Shown: positions 51,132 through 60,598 of the stretch, piece by piece
How the letters are laid out: each line of letters begins with the position of its first letter
Position numbering within the stretch: the stretch's first letter is position 1
Assembly: GCF_039523435.1 (NCBI RefSeq)
Contig: NZ_BAAAFH010000003.1
Span: forward strand, 806,001 to 870,000
Length of the DNA: 64,000 bases
DNA from: Wandonia haliotis
GTDB lineage: Bacteria; Bacteroidota; Bacteroidia; Flavobacteriales_D; Crocinitomicaceae
Reading direction: 5' to 3'
Made by a program: the position numbers and the translations under genes
The notes under the pieces: model-generated
Databases searched by the model: none
Seen by the model: only the letters and a program-made list of their open reading frames with translations
What the model was told of the DNA's origin: nothing

Positions 51132-53339
51132 TTATAAAGCGTACATAAGTAGTTGTCCATCAACAAATGTAATCACTTTATCCTTGCCAGTCAATTTAAG
51201 AAATTGTGAAGCCTTGATCCTGACAGGGGCACTATGAGAAGCGTGGTAAGGAGAATAGAGTATCATTTCATTTTTCACGCCGTCCAGCACAATAATCTGG
51301 TCACTGTTATTGCCAAAATATCTTACTACTGCTAAATCAGGTTTGTAGACATCCGTTTGAATGGTGATGAAACGCGAGAAAGTAGCTGTAGATGCTGTCA
51401 GAGTGTCTCCCTGAATAAATAAGAAGAGGGGATCTGTATTACCTGAATATTGTGTTCGGAAGAATTTGCCATTAATTTTTGCGGATCCGATTGGCTTATC
51501 TTCAAACAGTCTTCGATACTCCGTCGTGTTGGATTTGGAGATCAGGTAGTGTACTTTCCCGTTTATTTTGGCAGACCAATTCACCTTTCCTTCCAGTTCA
51601 ATTGTGCGCCAATTATTCTTTTTGGAGTTATAGATGTGAAAAACAGAATCGGTGAATAATCCAAAACATAAATCACCTTCGTGATTAAATGCGTGGAGTT
51701 GTCCTTCTGTGATCTGACGGGATTGAGGAATGTTATTGGTTTCTTTACTGCCATCTTTGAGCGAAATCCGGTACAGTCTGTTTTCGGAAATCAACCCAAT
51801 AGAAGGAACATTTTTCCAGATATAAGGAGCGATTGTACTGGCTATAGCTCCTTTGAATGCAATTGCTTTTTTGTCGTAGGGCGGCGAATCAGACATCCAG
51901 AACAACTGGTCGAATTGTTCTACAAGGAATCCGTTTTCCATGGGGTGTATTGTTTTTATGTTCCCTTTCATTTGAGACCAGGTGGCAACTTTTCCATTTC
52001 TGTCTACAATCGAAACTGTTTTTTTATCCGGGTTGTATACGCATACGGAGGAAGCATTCTGAAAGAAGCGACTGTTTTTGTTCTCCAAAGTGAAATTCCA
52101 GATTATTTTTCCTGTTGAAGAAGTGACGGATGAGTTGTCAGAAGTATTTCCACCATTTTGAGTCAGTCGTGTTGAAGCAATATGGAGTTGCGCAGTTTCT
52201 GTTTTATAAACACCATGTCCAAAATCACCGCTCATATCCGGAATCTCAAACGGCATGATTTTCTCTGAAACATGATACCAGCGATAGTGCACTTTTTCAG
52301 CTCCCATACGACGGATTTGCTCAAATTGTGAGGTAGAAGTAAAAACAGTACCCATTTGATATAGCAGTCGTATTTGTTCGAGTGCATCTTTACTCTTACT
52401 GAGTACGAGCACATTTTCCAATGCGGTTGCATAAGGAGTTGTAAATTCTCCAATAGTATGGTCTAATCGGATAATAGAAGAGTTCAGAGCACCTTTGTCC
52501 TTAACATACTCCTGAATGACTTCCTGCGGAACGTAGTTACCGGGGATGTCCAGATAGATGATTGTATTTCCGGAAAACTCGGTAAATACTACACCGCGGT
52601 CAATAAAACTCAGAAGCTTTTCATCATTCCATTTGTCATTATTTTTTGCTAAAAAGGATTTTTCAATGAACAAAAATTGTCCGGTTTTTTCAGGAAGAAC
52701 GCCATACAAATCTAAATCAGATACCGGGGCTGCCAGTTTTTGATCTTTGCGGTTTTCGATGATAAATTCTTTGTTGTAGCCGTTATGACAATAATAATCT
52801 GAAGCTTTGTCTTTGGTGATGATGGAATAATTGGACTGTCTGTCTCTGTTCAATAATAGATGAGAGAAAAGACTATCCTGGGTAGGTACTGCATTTAATT
52901 CCTTTGCATTCGTAAGCAGGACAAAACCATTTGTCCGGAAAAGTTTCCAGTTTTCGGTCTCTAATAATTTGTTCAGAGAAAAATCAGTTGTGGTTAATCC
53001 AAGATTAGTTAAAAAAGAGTGGATAGAGTCTTCTCTACTATTCGCTTGTTCTTCCAGAACGATTCGTATAGTATTATCCGGAAAATGCTGTACAGCAACA
53101 GATTTCCAAAGTAAGGATGTCTGTGTTTTTATCTGTTTCAGGAGAGAAACCGAATTAACCGTAATTTCTGTTTCGGGAAGACAGGCGTCTGTTCTGTTGA
53201 TAAATACAACGGGTTGTTCCGGTGAAAAAAAGGTGGATATAGAAACTGTTTGTTGCTGTTTTTCTATCAGAAAAAAAGAATAAGCGATCCAGAAGAGTGT
53301 TCCGGTGACAAAAAGAGTAAACAACAATCTAGTTTTCAT
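51132..53339 (-). CDS. Membrane-anchored protein of unknown function, beta-propeller-like C-terminus
   Basis: 735 residues. The N-terminus (MKTRLLFTLFVTGTLFWIAY) is an uncleaved signal anchor or signal peptide. Residues 30-360 have a mixed alpha/beta pattern, with FLFIEKSFLAKNN and VLSKSKDALEQI, reminiscent of DUF3352-type proteins. Residues about 390-735 show repeated short strands such as GKIIWNFTLENK, VSIVDRNGKVATW, SENRLYRISLKDGS and ENKMILYSP-like, suggesting a PQQ/WD-like propeller. It precedes the DUF5723-OmpA gene by 9 bp and may work with it at the envelope. No function can be assigned. Confidence 0.65.
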   Translation of the reverse strand: MKTRLLFTLFVTGTLFWIAYSFFLIEKQQQTVSISTFFSPEQPVVFINRTDACLPETEITVNSVSLLKQIKTQTSLLWKSVAVQHFPDNTIRIVLEEQANSREDSIHSFLTNLGLTTTDFSLNKLLETENWKLFRTNGFVLLTNAKELNAVPTQDSLFSHLLLNRDRQSNYSIITKDKASDYYCHNGYNKEFIIENRKDQKLAAPVSDLDLYGVLPEKTGQFLFIEKSFLAKNNDKWNDEKLLSFIDRGVVFTEFSGNTIIYLDIPGNYVPQEVIQEYVKDKGALNSSIIRLDHTIGEFTTPYATALENVLVLSKSKDALEQIRLLYQMGTVFTSTSQFEQIRRMGAEKVHYRWYHVSEKIMPFEIPDMSGDFGHGVYKTETAQLHIASTRLTQNGGNTSDNSSVTSSTGKIIWNFTLENKNSRFFQNASSVCVYNPDKKTVSIVDRNGKVATWSQMKGNIKTIHPMENGFLVEQFDQLFWMSDSPPYDKKAIAFKGAIASTIAPYIWKNVPSIGLISENRLYRISLKDGSKETNNIPQSRQITEGQLHAFNHEGDLCFGLFTDSVFHIYNSKKNNWRTIELEGKVNWSAKINGKVHYLISKSNTTEYRRLFEDKPIGSAKINGKFFRTQYSGNTDPLFLFIQGDTLTASTATFSRFITIQTDVYKPDLAVVRYFGNNSDQIIVLDGVKNEMILYSPYHASHSAPVRIKASQFLKLTGKDKVITFVDGQLLMYAL

Positions 53340-53365
53340 AATCTACAGAGATGTACTTTAACATT

Positions 53366-53373
53366 CAAAGTTA
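53366..53373 (-). promoter_or_regulatory. TAnnTTTG -7 element of the 735-residue/OmpA operon
   Basis: TAACTTTG on the minus strand, 26 bp before the start codon. No convincing -33. Confidence 0.4.
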
Positions 53374-53463
53374 AAACTTTCAGGAGTTAATGCTTCCTCG
53401 TGTAAAAAGAGCTATAAACAATCTGTATTTGAAAACAGAAAGAAAAAGAGGTGTTGCGGACGT

Positions 53464-54066
53464 TTACAAATCAAGAAGTAGCTGCTCGTCTCCCAACAGG
53501 TTAAAGGTCTCCCGATGAAATCGTGAAGTTCCGAATTGCTTAATGGCTTTCCGATGTATTTTAGTGGGGTATCCCTTATTTTTATCCCAGCCATATTGCG
53601 GAAATTCTTCGTGGATGGAACTCATATAATCATCCCGGTAAGTTTTTGCCAGTATGGATGCTGCTGCAATGGATAAGAACTTTCCGTCCCCTTTGATAAT
53701 ACATTCATGCCGATATCCGTCAAGAGGTGTAAACCGGTTTCCGTCAATAAGCAATAATTCGGGTTTAATTGCCAGGGATACAATAGCTCTGTGCATAGCT
53801 TCAAAACTAGCATTCAGGATATTAATTTCCTCGATCTCACGATTGTCGACAAAAGCAACGGCCCATGCGAGAGCTTCTTTTTCTATAATGGGACGCAACG
53901 CATTACGCTTCTTATCCGTAAGCTGTTTTGAATCATTGAGAAGTTCATTTTGAAAAGTGGGAGGTAATATCACGGCAGCAGCGACTACCGGACCAGCCAG
54001 ACAGCCTCTTCCAGCTTCATCACAACCGGCTTCAATCTTTCCTTCTTCAAAATAAGATGCAAGCAT
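53464..54066 (-). CDS. rnhB: Ribonuclease HII
   Basis: 200 residues from ATG 54066; a GTG 9 bp upstream (54075) would add MKK. It removes ribonucleotides and RNA primers from DNA. The active site is GCDEAGRGCLAGPV, with the catalytic Asp-Glu pair, followed by LLNDSKQLTDKKR, LLIDGNRF and the later Asp in KTYRDDYM; the C-terminal GYPTKIHRKAIKQFGTSRFHRETF is also typical. Length matches the family. The start is 91 bp from the divergent small secreted protein gene. Confidence 0.94.
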   Translation of the reverse strand: MLASYFEEGKIEAGCDEAGRGCLAGPVVAAAVILPPTFQNELLNDSKQLTDKKRNALRPIIEKEALAWAVAFVDNREIEEINILNASFEAMHRAIVSLAIKPELLLIDGNRFTPLDGYRHECIIKGDGKFLSIAAASILAKTYRDDYMSSIHEEFPQYGWDKNKGYPTKIHRKAIKQFGTSRFHRETFNLLGDEQLLLDL

Positions 54067-54157
54067 TTTTTTCACGAAAAGTAAGTAATATTTGTAAGCT
54101 TTGGCGCGATTTTTGGTGATTTTGTAGTATATTTAATCACGGATTAAACGAATTGTC

Positions 54158-54532
54158 ATGAAAAAGATATTGGTAGGTTTGATATTCATCGTAGGTAGTA
54201 TTTCTATGACAATGGCGCAGGAAAAGCACCAGGTAAGAGTGGATATGGACAGAAAGATGGTGAAGGAGCAGGTGGAGTCCGGAAATCTGGAATTCTTTTT
54301 CAATAAAGATATAGATGCAGGTGAGGTGCGAAGAAACGCACAATACTACATCAGTTACTTTGATGTGGTCTATTATCCCGAAACCGGCAAGGCTGAAATC
54401 CGTTTCAAAGATAAATCCAGAATGTCAGTAAAGGTGGTAGAACGATTTTTAACGTCTAATCACATTTCAGAAGTATTATTGGGGAAGGAGATACTTCGTT
54501 CAACTGATTTTGTCAACTGGCTAATCAATTAA
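54158..54532 (+). CDS. Small secreted protein of unknown function
   Basis: 124 residues with a signal peptide ending at MTMAQ (residue 21). The mature part alternates short strands and helices (VRVDMDRKMV, YISYFDVVYYPETGKAEIRFKD, MSVKVVERFL). The FDVVYYPETGKAEIRF part recalls a HMA- or ACT-like beta-alpha-beta unit but no metal motif is present. No close family recognised. Monocistronic, 98 bp before purK. Confidence 0.6.
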   Translation: MKKILVGLIFIVGSISMTMAQEKHQVRVDMDRKMVKEQVESGNLEFFFNKDIDAGEVRRNAQYYISYFDVVYYPETGKAEIRFKDKSRMSVKVVERFLTSNHISEVLLGKEILRSTDFVNWLIN

Positions 54533-54570
54533 TCGGGTTCATTCTAACGTATTCTATTCCTTCATTTGGC

Positions 54571-54601
54571 TTTCATTTCAGCTCGGTATAATGTATCTTT
54601 G
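54571..54601 (+). promoter_or_regulatory. Promoter of purK-purE
   Basis: -7 TATCTTTG (54594-54601) with TTTC at 54571-54574, exactly 19 bp upstream, as a near match to the -33 TTTG. The ATG is 29 bp downstream. Confidence 0.65.
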
Positions 54602-54630
54602 CCGATATTTTTGTAACGAATTACAAACAG

Positions 54631-55773
54631 ATGAAAAGCTGGTATAGCAAAGATTTTAAAGTAGGTGTGCTCGGTGGAGGACAGCTGGGGCGTATGTTGA
54701 TGCAGGAAGCTGTTAACTATGACATTAAATTGTGTATGATGGACAAAGATCCGTCTGCACCTTGTTCGCGATTTTCACATGAGTTTACGAATAATGATAT
54801 TCTGGATTATGAAGCCGTTCTCGAATTTGGTAAAGACAAAGATGTTATTACCGTAGAGATTGAAAATGTAAACATAGAGGCGTACGAAGAGCTTGAAAGA
54901 CAAGGGAAAAAAGTATTCCCTCAGCCATCCGTGTTGAAAACGGTACGTGATAAAGGGGTACAGAAAAACTTTTTCAAAGAGAATAATCTTCCGACACCTC
55001 CTTACTATTTGGTAGAGAATAAAGCTGAGATCAGCAAATATGAACAGGAGTTTCCTTTCATGCAGAAAATGCGTGTAGGAGGGTATGACGGGAGAGGTGT
55101 CCAGGCACTTAAAACACTTTCTGATTTGGATAAAGCGTTTGATGCGCCTTCTGTGTTGGAAAAATTTGTTGATTTTGAGAAGGAGATCTCAGTGATTGTT
55201 GCGAGAAATGAAAACGGTGAAATCTCTCATTTTCCTGTTGTTGAATGTCAGTTTAATCCGGAAGTGAATCTGGTAGAGTTCCTTTTTTCTCCGGCGCAGA
55301 TTAGCGAAGCGATTGAGGAAGATGCGATTTCAATTGCCCGACGAACAATTGAAGCACTTGGAATGGTTGGTTTATTAGCTGTAGAGATGTTCGTAACAAA
55401 GGACGGAAGAGTACTGATTAATGAGATTGCTCCCCGACCTCATAATAGTGGACACCACACAATAGAGTGTAATGTTACATCTCAGTATGAACAGCATTTG
55501 CGAGCTATTTTGAATTTACCTTTGGGAAGTACCAAAATGTTGCGTCCCGGAGTAATGGTGAATCTGCTTGGAGAACCCGGTTACGAAGGAAACGTGAAAT
55601 ATGAAGGGTTAGAAGATGCGATGAAAATTCCAGGTGTTAAGGCTCATATTTATGGTAAGGCTCAAACAAAACCTTATCGAAAAATGGGACATGTAACCGC
55701 AACGGCACCGCTGCTTCAGGAAGCCGTAGATAAAGCAAGAAAAGTACAGGAAATAGTTAAAGTAAAAGCTTAA
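54631..55773 (+). CDS. purK: 5-(carboxyamino)imidazole ribonucleotide synthase
   Basis: 380 residues. With ATP and bicarbonate it converts AIR to N5-CAIR in purine synthesis. GVLGGGQLGRMLMQEAVN (12-29) starts the preATP-grasp domain, FMQKMRVGGYDGRGVQ is the ATP-grasp loop, LLAVEMFVTKDGRVLINEIAPRPHNSGHHTIE is the metal/ATP site and the C-terminal part carries HIYGKAQTKPYRKMGHVT. Full length. purE follows 4 bp downstream, a standard pair. Confidence 0.96.
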   Translation: MKSWYSKDFKVGVLGGGQLGRMLMQEAVNYDIKLCMMDKDPSAPCSRFSHEFTNNDILDYEAVLEFGKDKDVITVEIENVNIEAYEELERQGKKVFPQPSVLKTVRDKGVQKNFFKENNLPTPPYYLVENKAEISKYEQEFPFMQKMRVGGYDGRGVQALKTLSDLDKAFDAPSVLEKFVDFEKEISVIVARNENGEISHFPVVECQFNPEVNLVEFLFSPAQISEAIEEDAISIARRTIEALGMVGLLAVEMFVTKDGRVLINEIAPRPHNSGHHTIECNVTSQYEQHLRAILNLPLGSTKMLRPGVMVNLLGEPGYEGNVKYEGLEDAMKIPGVKAHIYGKAQTKPYRKMGHVTATAPLLQEAVDKARKVQEIVKVKA

Positions 55774-55777
55774 TAAT

Positions 55778-56269
55778 ATGAGTAAGGCGATTGAAGTTGG
55801 AATAATCATGGGAAGTAAGTCAGATCTTCCGGTAATGAAAGACGCAGCTGAGATTCTTGATCAATTTGGAATCGGTTACGAGATTAATATTGTGTCTGCA
55901 CACCGGACACCCGAGTTAATGTTTGATTATGCAAAGAATGCGCACTCAAGAGGAATTAAAGTAATTGTTGCAGGAGCGGGAGGAGCAGCACATCTTCCGG
56001 GGATGACAGCATCACTTACACCACTACCTGTAATTGGAGTTCCGGTTAAGTCGAGTAACTCTATTGATGGATGGGACTCTATTTTATCTATTCTTCAGAT
56101 GCCAAATGGAATTCCGGTAGCAACTGTTGCTTTAAATGCAGCTAAAAACGCAGGGATTTTGGCAGCTAAGATTATAGGAGCATCCAATCCGGATGTGTTG
56201 AATACTTTGTCGGGTTATATGGAAGAACTCAAAGAAAAAGTATTGGATTCAGCAAAAGACCTGAAATAA
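55778..56269 (+). CDS. purE: N5-carboxyaminoimidazole ribonucleotide mutase
   Basis: 163 residues. It converts N5-CAIR to CAIR, the step after PurK. IIMGSKSDLPVMKDAAEILDQFGIGYEINIVSAHRTPELMFDYA is the nucleotide/active-site part, with the SAHR His, and VIVAGAGGAAHLPGMTASLTPLPVIGVPV carries the second set. It is the class I (bacterial) form, consistent with the purK partner. Confidence 0.97.
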   Translation: MSKAIEVGIIMGSKSDLPVMKDAAEILDQFGIGYEINIVSAHRTPELMFDYAKNAHSRGIKVIVAGAGGAAHLPGMTASLTPLPVIGVPVKSSNSIDGWDSILSILQMPNGIPVATVALNAAKNAGILAAKIIGASNPDVLNTLSGYMEELKEKVLDSAKDLK

Positions 56270-56292
56270 AAAACGACCAATAGTTTTTGTGG

Positions 56293-56318
56293 AAGAGCGC
56301 ATTTTTTTATGCGCTCTT
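56293..56318. terminator. Hairpin between convergent purE and NamZ-like genes
   Basis: Perfect 10-bp stem AAGAGCGCAT / ATGCGCTCTT with a 6-nt T loop. The following T-tract is short on both strands (TTTC on plus), so it may act weakly in both directions. Confidence 0.6.
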
Positions 56319-56323
56319 TCTGG

Positions 56324-57565
56324 TTAATACAATACGTATTTTTTTCTTATTTCTTTGAATTGGCGAAGATCTTCCTGCCATTCGGAACGAATCTGCTCTT
56401 CACTCCATCCTTGTTCAATGCGCTGACGTAAGGTTTTGTTGCCGGCTAAGAGATCGAAAAAATTGTTCTTGAGAAAGAAGGCACTCCCTTTTCCTGTTTC
56501 ACGGTAGAAATCAATGACAGGTTGTAAGGTGAGGTGTCGTGGGGCTATCGAATCACTAAAGTCAATCCCGCGACAAAGTTGACCATTCAGAACTGGAGAT
56601 TTTGATCCATAGCCGGGAGAAGGAGTGAAAGTGTATTTTCCTTTGTCGTAATCTGGGTGTCCGATGATTTCAAAAGGTTTTTCTGTGCCTCTTCCCACAC
56701 TAACAATTGTTCCTTCAAAAAAACAGAGACTGGGATACCAGGCAATCGCATTATCGGTACGAAGATTCGGACTTGGGGATACCGGAAGAGAGTAAGGAGC
56801 AGAGTGATCGTAATTCCGTATGCGGATTACGGTAAGTTCGCAAGGAGTTGAGATCCATTTCTCGCCATTAATCATTTGACCGTATTCTCCGATTGTCATT
56901 CCATAAACGACAGGTACAGGGTGCATCCCGATGAACGATTTTTGTGCTTCTTCCCTTACAGGACCATCGATATAATCGGCATTGGGATTAGGTCGGTCCA
57001 GAAGAATAACCGGAATGCTATTTTCAGCGCAGGCTTCCATTACGTAATGTAGGGTGGAAATATACGTATAGAAACGTACGCCTACATCCTGCAAGTCAAA
57101 TACCATAACGTCTAATCCCTGCAACTGATCATTTGTCGGCTTTTTATTCTTCCCATAAAGCGAAACAAGTGGTAATCCGGTTTTTGTGTCAATTCCTGAT
57201 TGTACAGATTCTCCTGCATCTGCATCGCCCCGGAAGCCATGTTCAGGAGAAAAAACACGCAGAACAGAAACACCACGACTGATCAAACTATCTACAAGAT
57301 GTGTTTTTCCCAGCGTACTGGTTTGGTTGCCGGTAATACCGACTTTTTTACCTTCCAAAAGAGGAAGATACTCTGTCATTTGAAAAGCACCGGGAAGTAT
57401 AGGTGCTGTTTGTTGGGCTGCCGGACCATATCCCTGATGTTTTCGCGCCGGATTAGTCTGAGCCGTACAGGATTGAACGAAAATCAGAAAAAATAGGGTC
57501 GGGGCACAAACGTTTATGTATTTTCGTAAAAATCTTTGTCGGAAATTGAATACAGCATACTTCAT
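56324..57565 (-). CDS. DUF1343 family, NamZ-like exo-beta-N-acetylmuramidase lipoprotein
   Basis: 413 residues from ATG 57565; no later Met precedes the signal. The lipobox is FVQSC (Cys33). The DUF1343 body begins VGITGNQTSTLGKTHLVDSLI, with FSPEHGFRGDADAGE, the GRGTEKPFEIIGHPD motif and VMFDLQDVGVRFYTYISTL (written here as in the gene, VMVFDLQDVG). Family members release MurNAc from peptidoglycan fragments. Acts in the periplasm or at the cell surface. The first 50 bp overlap the divergent permease gene, so the two 5' ends lie within each other. Confidence 0.85.
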   Translation of the reverse strand: MKYAVFNFRQRFLRKYINVCAPTLFFLIFVQSCTAQTNPARKHQGYGPAAQQTAPILPGAFQMTEYLPLLEGKKVGITGNQTSTLGKTHLVDSLISRGVSVLRVFSPEHGFRGDADAGESVQSGIDTKTGLPLVSLYGKNKKPTNDQLQGLDVMVFDLQDVGVRFYTYISTLHYVMEACAENSIPVILLDRPNPNADYIDGPVREEAQKSFIGMHPVPVVYGMTIGEYGQMINGEKWISTPCELTVIRIRNYDHSAPYSLPVSPSPNLRTDNAIAWYPSLCFFEGTIVSVGRGTEKPFEIIGHPDYDKGKYTFTPSPGYGSKSPVLNGQLCRGIDFSDSIAPRHLTLQPVIDFYRETGKGSAFFLKNNFFDLLAGNKTLRQRIEQGWSEEQIRSEWQEDLRQFKEIRKKYVLY

Positions 57566-59234
57566 AGCTCGCAAAATTAGCATAGGAGAACGAGAAAATA
57601 CAAAAGTTTCGCGTCCTGTGGTGAAAATTTCTGTTTTAAGTATCGTTTTGAGCATGGTTGTCATGATTTTAACATTATCAATTGTGACAGGATTTAAGAA
57701 CGAAGTCAGAGATAAAGTGATTGGCTACGGAGCTCATGTTCAGATCATGAAATCCGGAGGTTCTTCCATTATTGATTCGGATGCGTTGGTACTGGACTCG
57801 GCAATGCTTCATGAAATAAAAACTATCAAATATGTAGCCAAAGTTTTTCCGGTGGGATATAAACCCGGGATTTTTCAATCTGATCCTGATTCTGTATTTT
57901 ATACATTGAAGGAAGGACGGGATACGTTTGAAATCCAACAGGAAATAAAAGGAGTTTTATTTAAAGGGGTTGATGCAACCTATGACCTGAGTTTTTTTAA
58001 TGAAAATTTGATTGCGGGACGATTGCCTGACTTCGGAAGTGATAAGCAAAACGAAATACTGATTTCGAAACGGGTAGCAGAACAGTTGCGTTTCGAATTG
58101 GACGAAGAGGTTGGTGCATTTTTTGTCCAGAATAAACCAATAAAGCGAAACTTTCGGGTTGTAGGAATCTTTGAAACGGGGTTAGAGGATTTTGATAAAG
58201 ATATTGTGATAGCTGATTTAAGAAGTGTACAGATAAACAGTGGATGGGGAATACAGGCATCCATTCGTCTGGCAGATACGCTTTTTCAGGATCGGTTACT
58301 TTTTGAAGCGGAAGCAATTGGTGGGAACGGACAATATAAATACGATTGGGGTAGAGGTTTTGGAGTTTCTTCAAAGATTGCGATTGCTCCATTACATGAT
58401 ACAACGATACGGGTTATTGTCAGTGATTATTTCTATTCACCTTATGAGGAGGAGGAAGAGGCGACTATTGCTGATACGGCCTATATTCATATTCGAATTG
58501 AAGGAGATATTCTTTCCGGTCCTGTTGCTATGGAAGATGACAGAATCAAAAGAACATTCCTGGACGAGGAAGGGTTCCGGTTTTCTATTCGCGTTGGAAC
58601 AGGGGAGTATTTGTTTGAGCAGGAAGATGGAAAGGGGAGCTCTAAATTTTACATCAGTGGATATGAAGTCTTGGCAGATAATTGGGAGGATCTGGAGAAA
58701 CTGGACGAAGAGGTGAAGAGTGATCTTTTTCTGATGAGTATGGAAAAGGGAACGGCTGTTGAAATTCGAACCATTAAAGAAATCTACAGGGATATTTTTG
58801 CCTGGCTTTCTTTTCTGGATATCAATTTTGTAATCATCGTAATCATGATGATAGTTATTTCGGTGATTACAATGGGAGCAGCTTTATTGGTATTGATTCT
58901 GGAAAAAACAGCCGCTATTGGTTTGTTAAAAGCAGTAGGTGCCGGAAACTGGTTGATTCGAAAAGTGTTTTTGTATCAGGCCGGATATCTGATTATTCGG
59001 GGAATGTTGTGGGGGAATGGAATCGGTGTGGCTTTGGCTCTTATGCAGCAGTATTTTCAAATCATTCCACTTGATCCTGAAGTGTATTATTTGAATGCCG
59101 TTCCGATAGAATTCAATGTCTTCCATTTGCTGTTATTAAATGTCGGAACCATAGTGGTGTGTGTATTCGCTCTGATAATCCCTTCTTACTTTATCACTAA
59201 AATTACTCCTGTTAAAGCATTGAAGTTTTCTTAA
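57516..59234 (+). CDS. LolC/LolE-type ABC transporter permease (FtsX family)
   Basis: 572 residues. The N-terminus NTAYFIARKI precedes a membrane helix (about 37-58), a long periplasmic domain (60-430) and three C-terminal FtsX helices (about 440-565), with TAAIGLLKAVGAGNWLIRKVFLYQAGYLIIRGMLWGNGIG and the end IPSYFITKITPVKALKFS. The pattern fits lipoprotein-releasing permeases, which need a LolD-like ATPase encoded elsewhere. The 24 residues before FIARK are unusually long and contain the overlap with the divergent NamZ-like gene; no later Met is available before the first helix. Confidence 0.85.
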   Translation: MYFRKNLCRKLNTAYFIARKISIGERENTKVSRPVVKISVLSIVLSMVVMILTLSIVTGFKNEVRDKVIGYGAHVQIMKSGGSSIIDSDALVLDSAMLHEIKTIKYVAKVFPVGYKPGIFQSDPDSVFYTLKEGRDTFEIQQEIKGVLFKGVDATYDLSFFNENLIAGRLPDFGSDKQNEILISKRVAEQLRFELDEEVGAFFVQNKPIKRNFRVVGIFETGLEDFDKDIVIADLRSVQINSGWGIQASIRLADTLFQDRLLFEAEAIGGNGQYKYDWGRGFGVSSKIAIAPLHDTTIRVIVSDYFYSPYEEEEEATIADTAYIHIRIEGDILSGPVAMEDDRIKRTFLDEEGFRFSIRVGTGEYLFEQEDGKGSSKFYISGYEVLADNWEDLEKLDEEVKSDLFLMSMEKGTAVEIRTIKEIYRDIFAWLSFLDINFVIIVIMMIVISVITMGAALLVLILEKTAAIGLLKAVGAGNWLIRKVFLYQAGYLIIRGMLWGNGIGVALALMQQYFQIIPLDPEVYYLNAVPIEFNVFHLLLLNVGTIVVCVFALIIPSYFITKITPVKALKFS

Positions 59235-59274
59235 GAATGGTGTTTTGTTATCGGTTGAATTGCTTCCAAAAGAA

Positions 59275-59311
59275 AACAAAAAAGTCGTTACGTACACTGA
59301 CATAACGACTT
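59275..59311 (-). terminator. Terminator of pssA-purS
   Basis: Perfect 9-bp stem AAGTCGTTA (59282-59290) / TAACGACTT (59303-59311), 12-nt loop, then TTTTTTGTTTT on the minus strand. Confidence 0.9.
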
Positions 59312-59334
59312 ATCGATACAAATTTTTAGTGTAT

Positions 59335-59586
59335 TTAAACTGCTTCTACAGTAAATACATAGCTCTCCATAATCTGGTTTGCTAAAAGTTTTTTACAAGC
59401 TTCCTCCACCTTTGTTTCAGCTTCGGATTGATTATCAGCTTCAACGAACAACCGGACGTGTCTTCCGATACGAACACCTGTTATCTCAGGTAAACCAATA
59501 TTTTTCATACTGTTAGAAACAGCTTTCCCTTGTGGATCCAACAACGCCTCCAGTGGCATTACGTCTATCTCAGCCTTGAATTTCAT
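59335..59586 (-). CDS. purS: Phosphoribosylformylglycinamidine synthase subunit PurS
   Basis: 83 residues from ATG 59586. MKFKAEIDVMPLEALLDPQGKAV, with LDPQGKAV, and the C-terminal CKKLLANQIMESYVF are the PurS signature. PurS joins small PurL to PurQ in the FGAR-to-FGAM step, so this organism likely uses the three-subunit enzyme, unlike bacteria with a single long PurL. Its start overlaps the pssA stop by 17 bp. Confidence 0.93.
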   Translation of the reverse strand: MKFKAEIDVMPLEALLDPQGKAVSNSMKNIGLPEITGVRIGRHVRLFVEADNQSEAETKVEEACKKLLANQIMESYVFTVEAV

Positions 59587-60445
59587 GTTTTCTCTTTTTT
59601 TCAAAAAAATTGTCTGTTATTGACAAAATGAGGTACAAAAATAATATAATTGGAATAGCTCTGAAAGATAAAAGCACAAATAAAACAATTGACACGAGGA
59701 TTAGTACATAGCGAAACTCATTTCCCTTCCATGAAAAATGCTTGAATTTAAGTGCTATCAAAGGTATCTCAGAAACCAGAAGCAGCGAAAATAAAACAAT
59801 AAATGAAATCAGAACGGTTGGTTTAATCAGTAATTCAGCGATAATAACTTTCCACCCGGTTTCTCCCCACGCATCCCACAGGAATAAGGGGATTGCCATG
59901 AAGAATAAAGTGTTTGCCGGAGTAGGAAGTCCCAGAAAACGATCACTTTGACGCGTGTCCAGATTGAATTTTGCTAACCTGAATAACGAGAAAAAAGGGA
60001 TCAACAAAGCAATGAATGGAAGATAAAGAGTAGTGCCTGAAAAGTGAAAAGGAGCTGACGCAATTGGATTTCCGGTAAGATCAGCAAAATAGAATGAGAT
60101 AATAGTATGAACAGACATCCCGAAACTATCGTACAGATAGGGAGAAGAGATCGTACTTTCAGGTAGGGATGTAATTTCAACCCCACCATTAATAATCAAT
60201 AGAATAAAGCAAAGTACTCCGGGGACGACACCAAAAGTAACCATGTCAGCCAACGAGTCGAGTTGTTTCCCTAACTCTCCGCTGATTCCCATTTTTCGGG
60301 CTAAAAAACCATCCAGAAAATCGAATAACAAAGCCGCTGTTATAAAAACGGGAGCCATGTCAATTCTTCCCATCATGGAAAATAAGATCGCAAGGATTCC
60401 ACAAATGAGATTGGAGGCGGTTAATATATTGGGGAGTGAGAACAT
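59570..60445 (-). CDS. pssA: CDP-diacylglycerol-serine O-phosphatidyltransferase
   Basis: 291 residues, integral membrane. The CDP-alcohol phosphotransferase motif is complete: Asp45-Gly46-x2-Ala49-Arg50-x8-Gly59-x3-Asp63-x3-Asp67, in DFLDGFLARKMGISGELGK. It makes phosphatidylserine, the precursor of phosphatidylethanolamine. Eight or so hydrophobic helices follow. It overlaps purS in an operon with no functional link, a pairing also seen in other Bacteroidota by memory. Confidence 0.93.
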   Translation of the reverse strand: MFSLPNILTASNLICGILAILFSMMGRIDMAPVFITAALLFDFLDGFLARKMGISGELGKQLDSLADMVTFGVVPGVLCFILLIINGGVEITSLPESTISSPYLYDSFGMSVHTIISFYFADLTGNPIASAPFHFSGTTLYLPFIALLIPFFSLFRLAKFNLDTRQSDRFLGLPTPANTLFFMAIPLFLWDAWGETGWKVIIAELLIKPTVLISFIVLFSLLLVSEIPLIALKFKHFSWKGNEFRYVLILVSIVLFVLLSFRAIPIILFLYLILSITDNFFEKKRKHEIQG

Positions 60446-60598
60446 AATTTTTTTGCGAAAATTAGGAAAAAATAACAGAGATAACGAACCAATCCATTAA
60501 ATTTACGTCTGTATTTTCGGTGATTAGCTTGATTTTAAGGGTGAAACACAATTATTTATCAAAAATCAAGTTAATTGGAGTGAATAAAGAATTGTATA

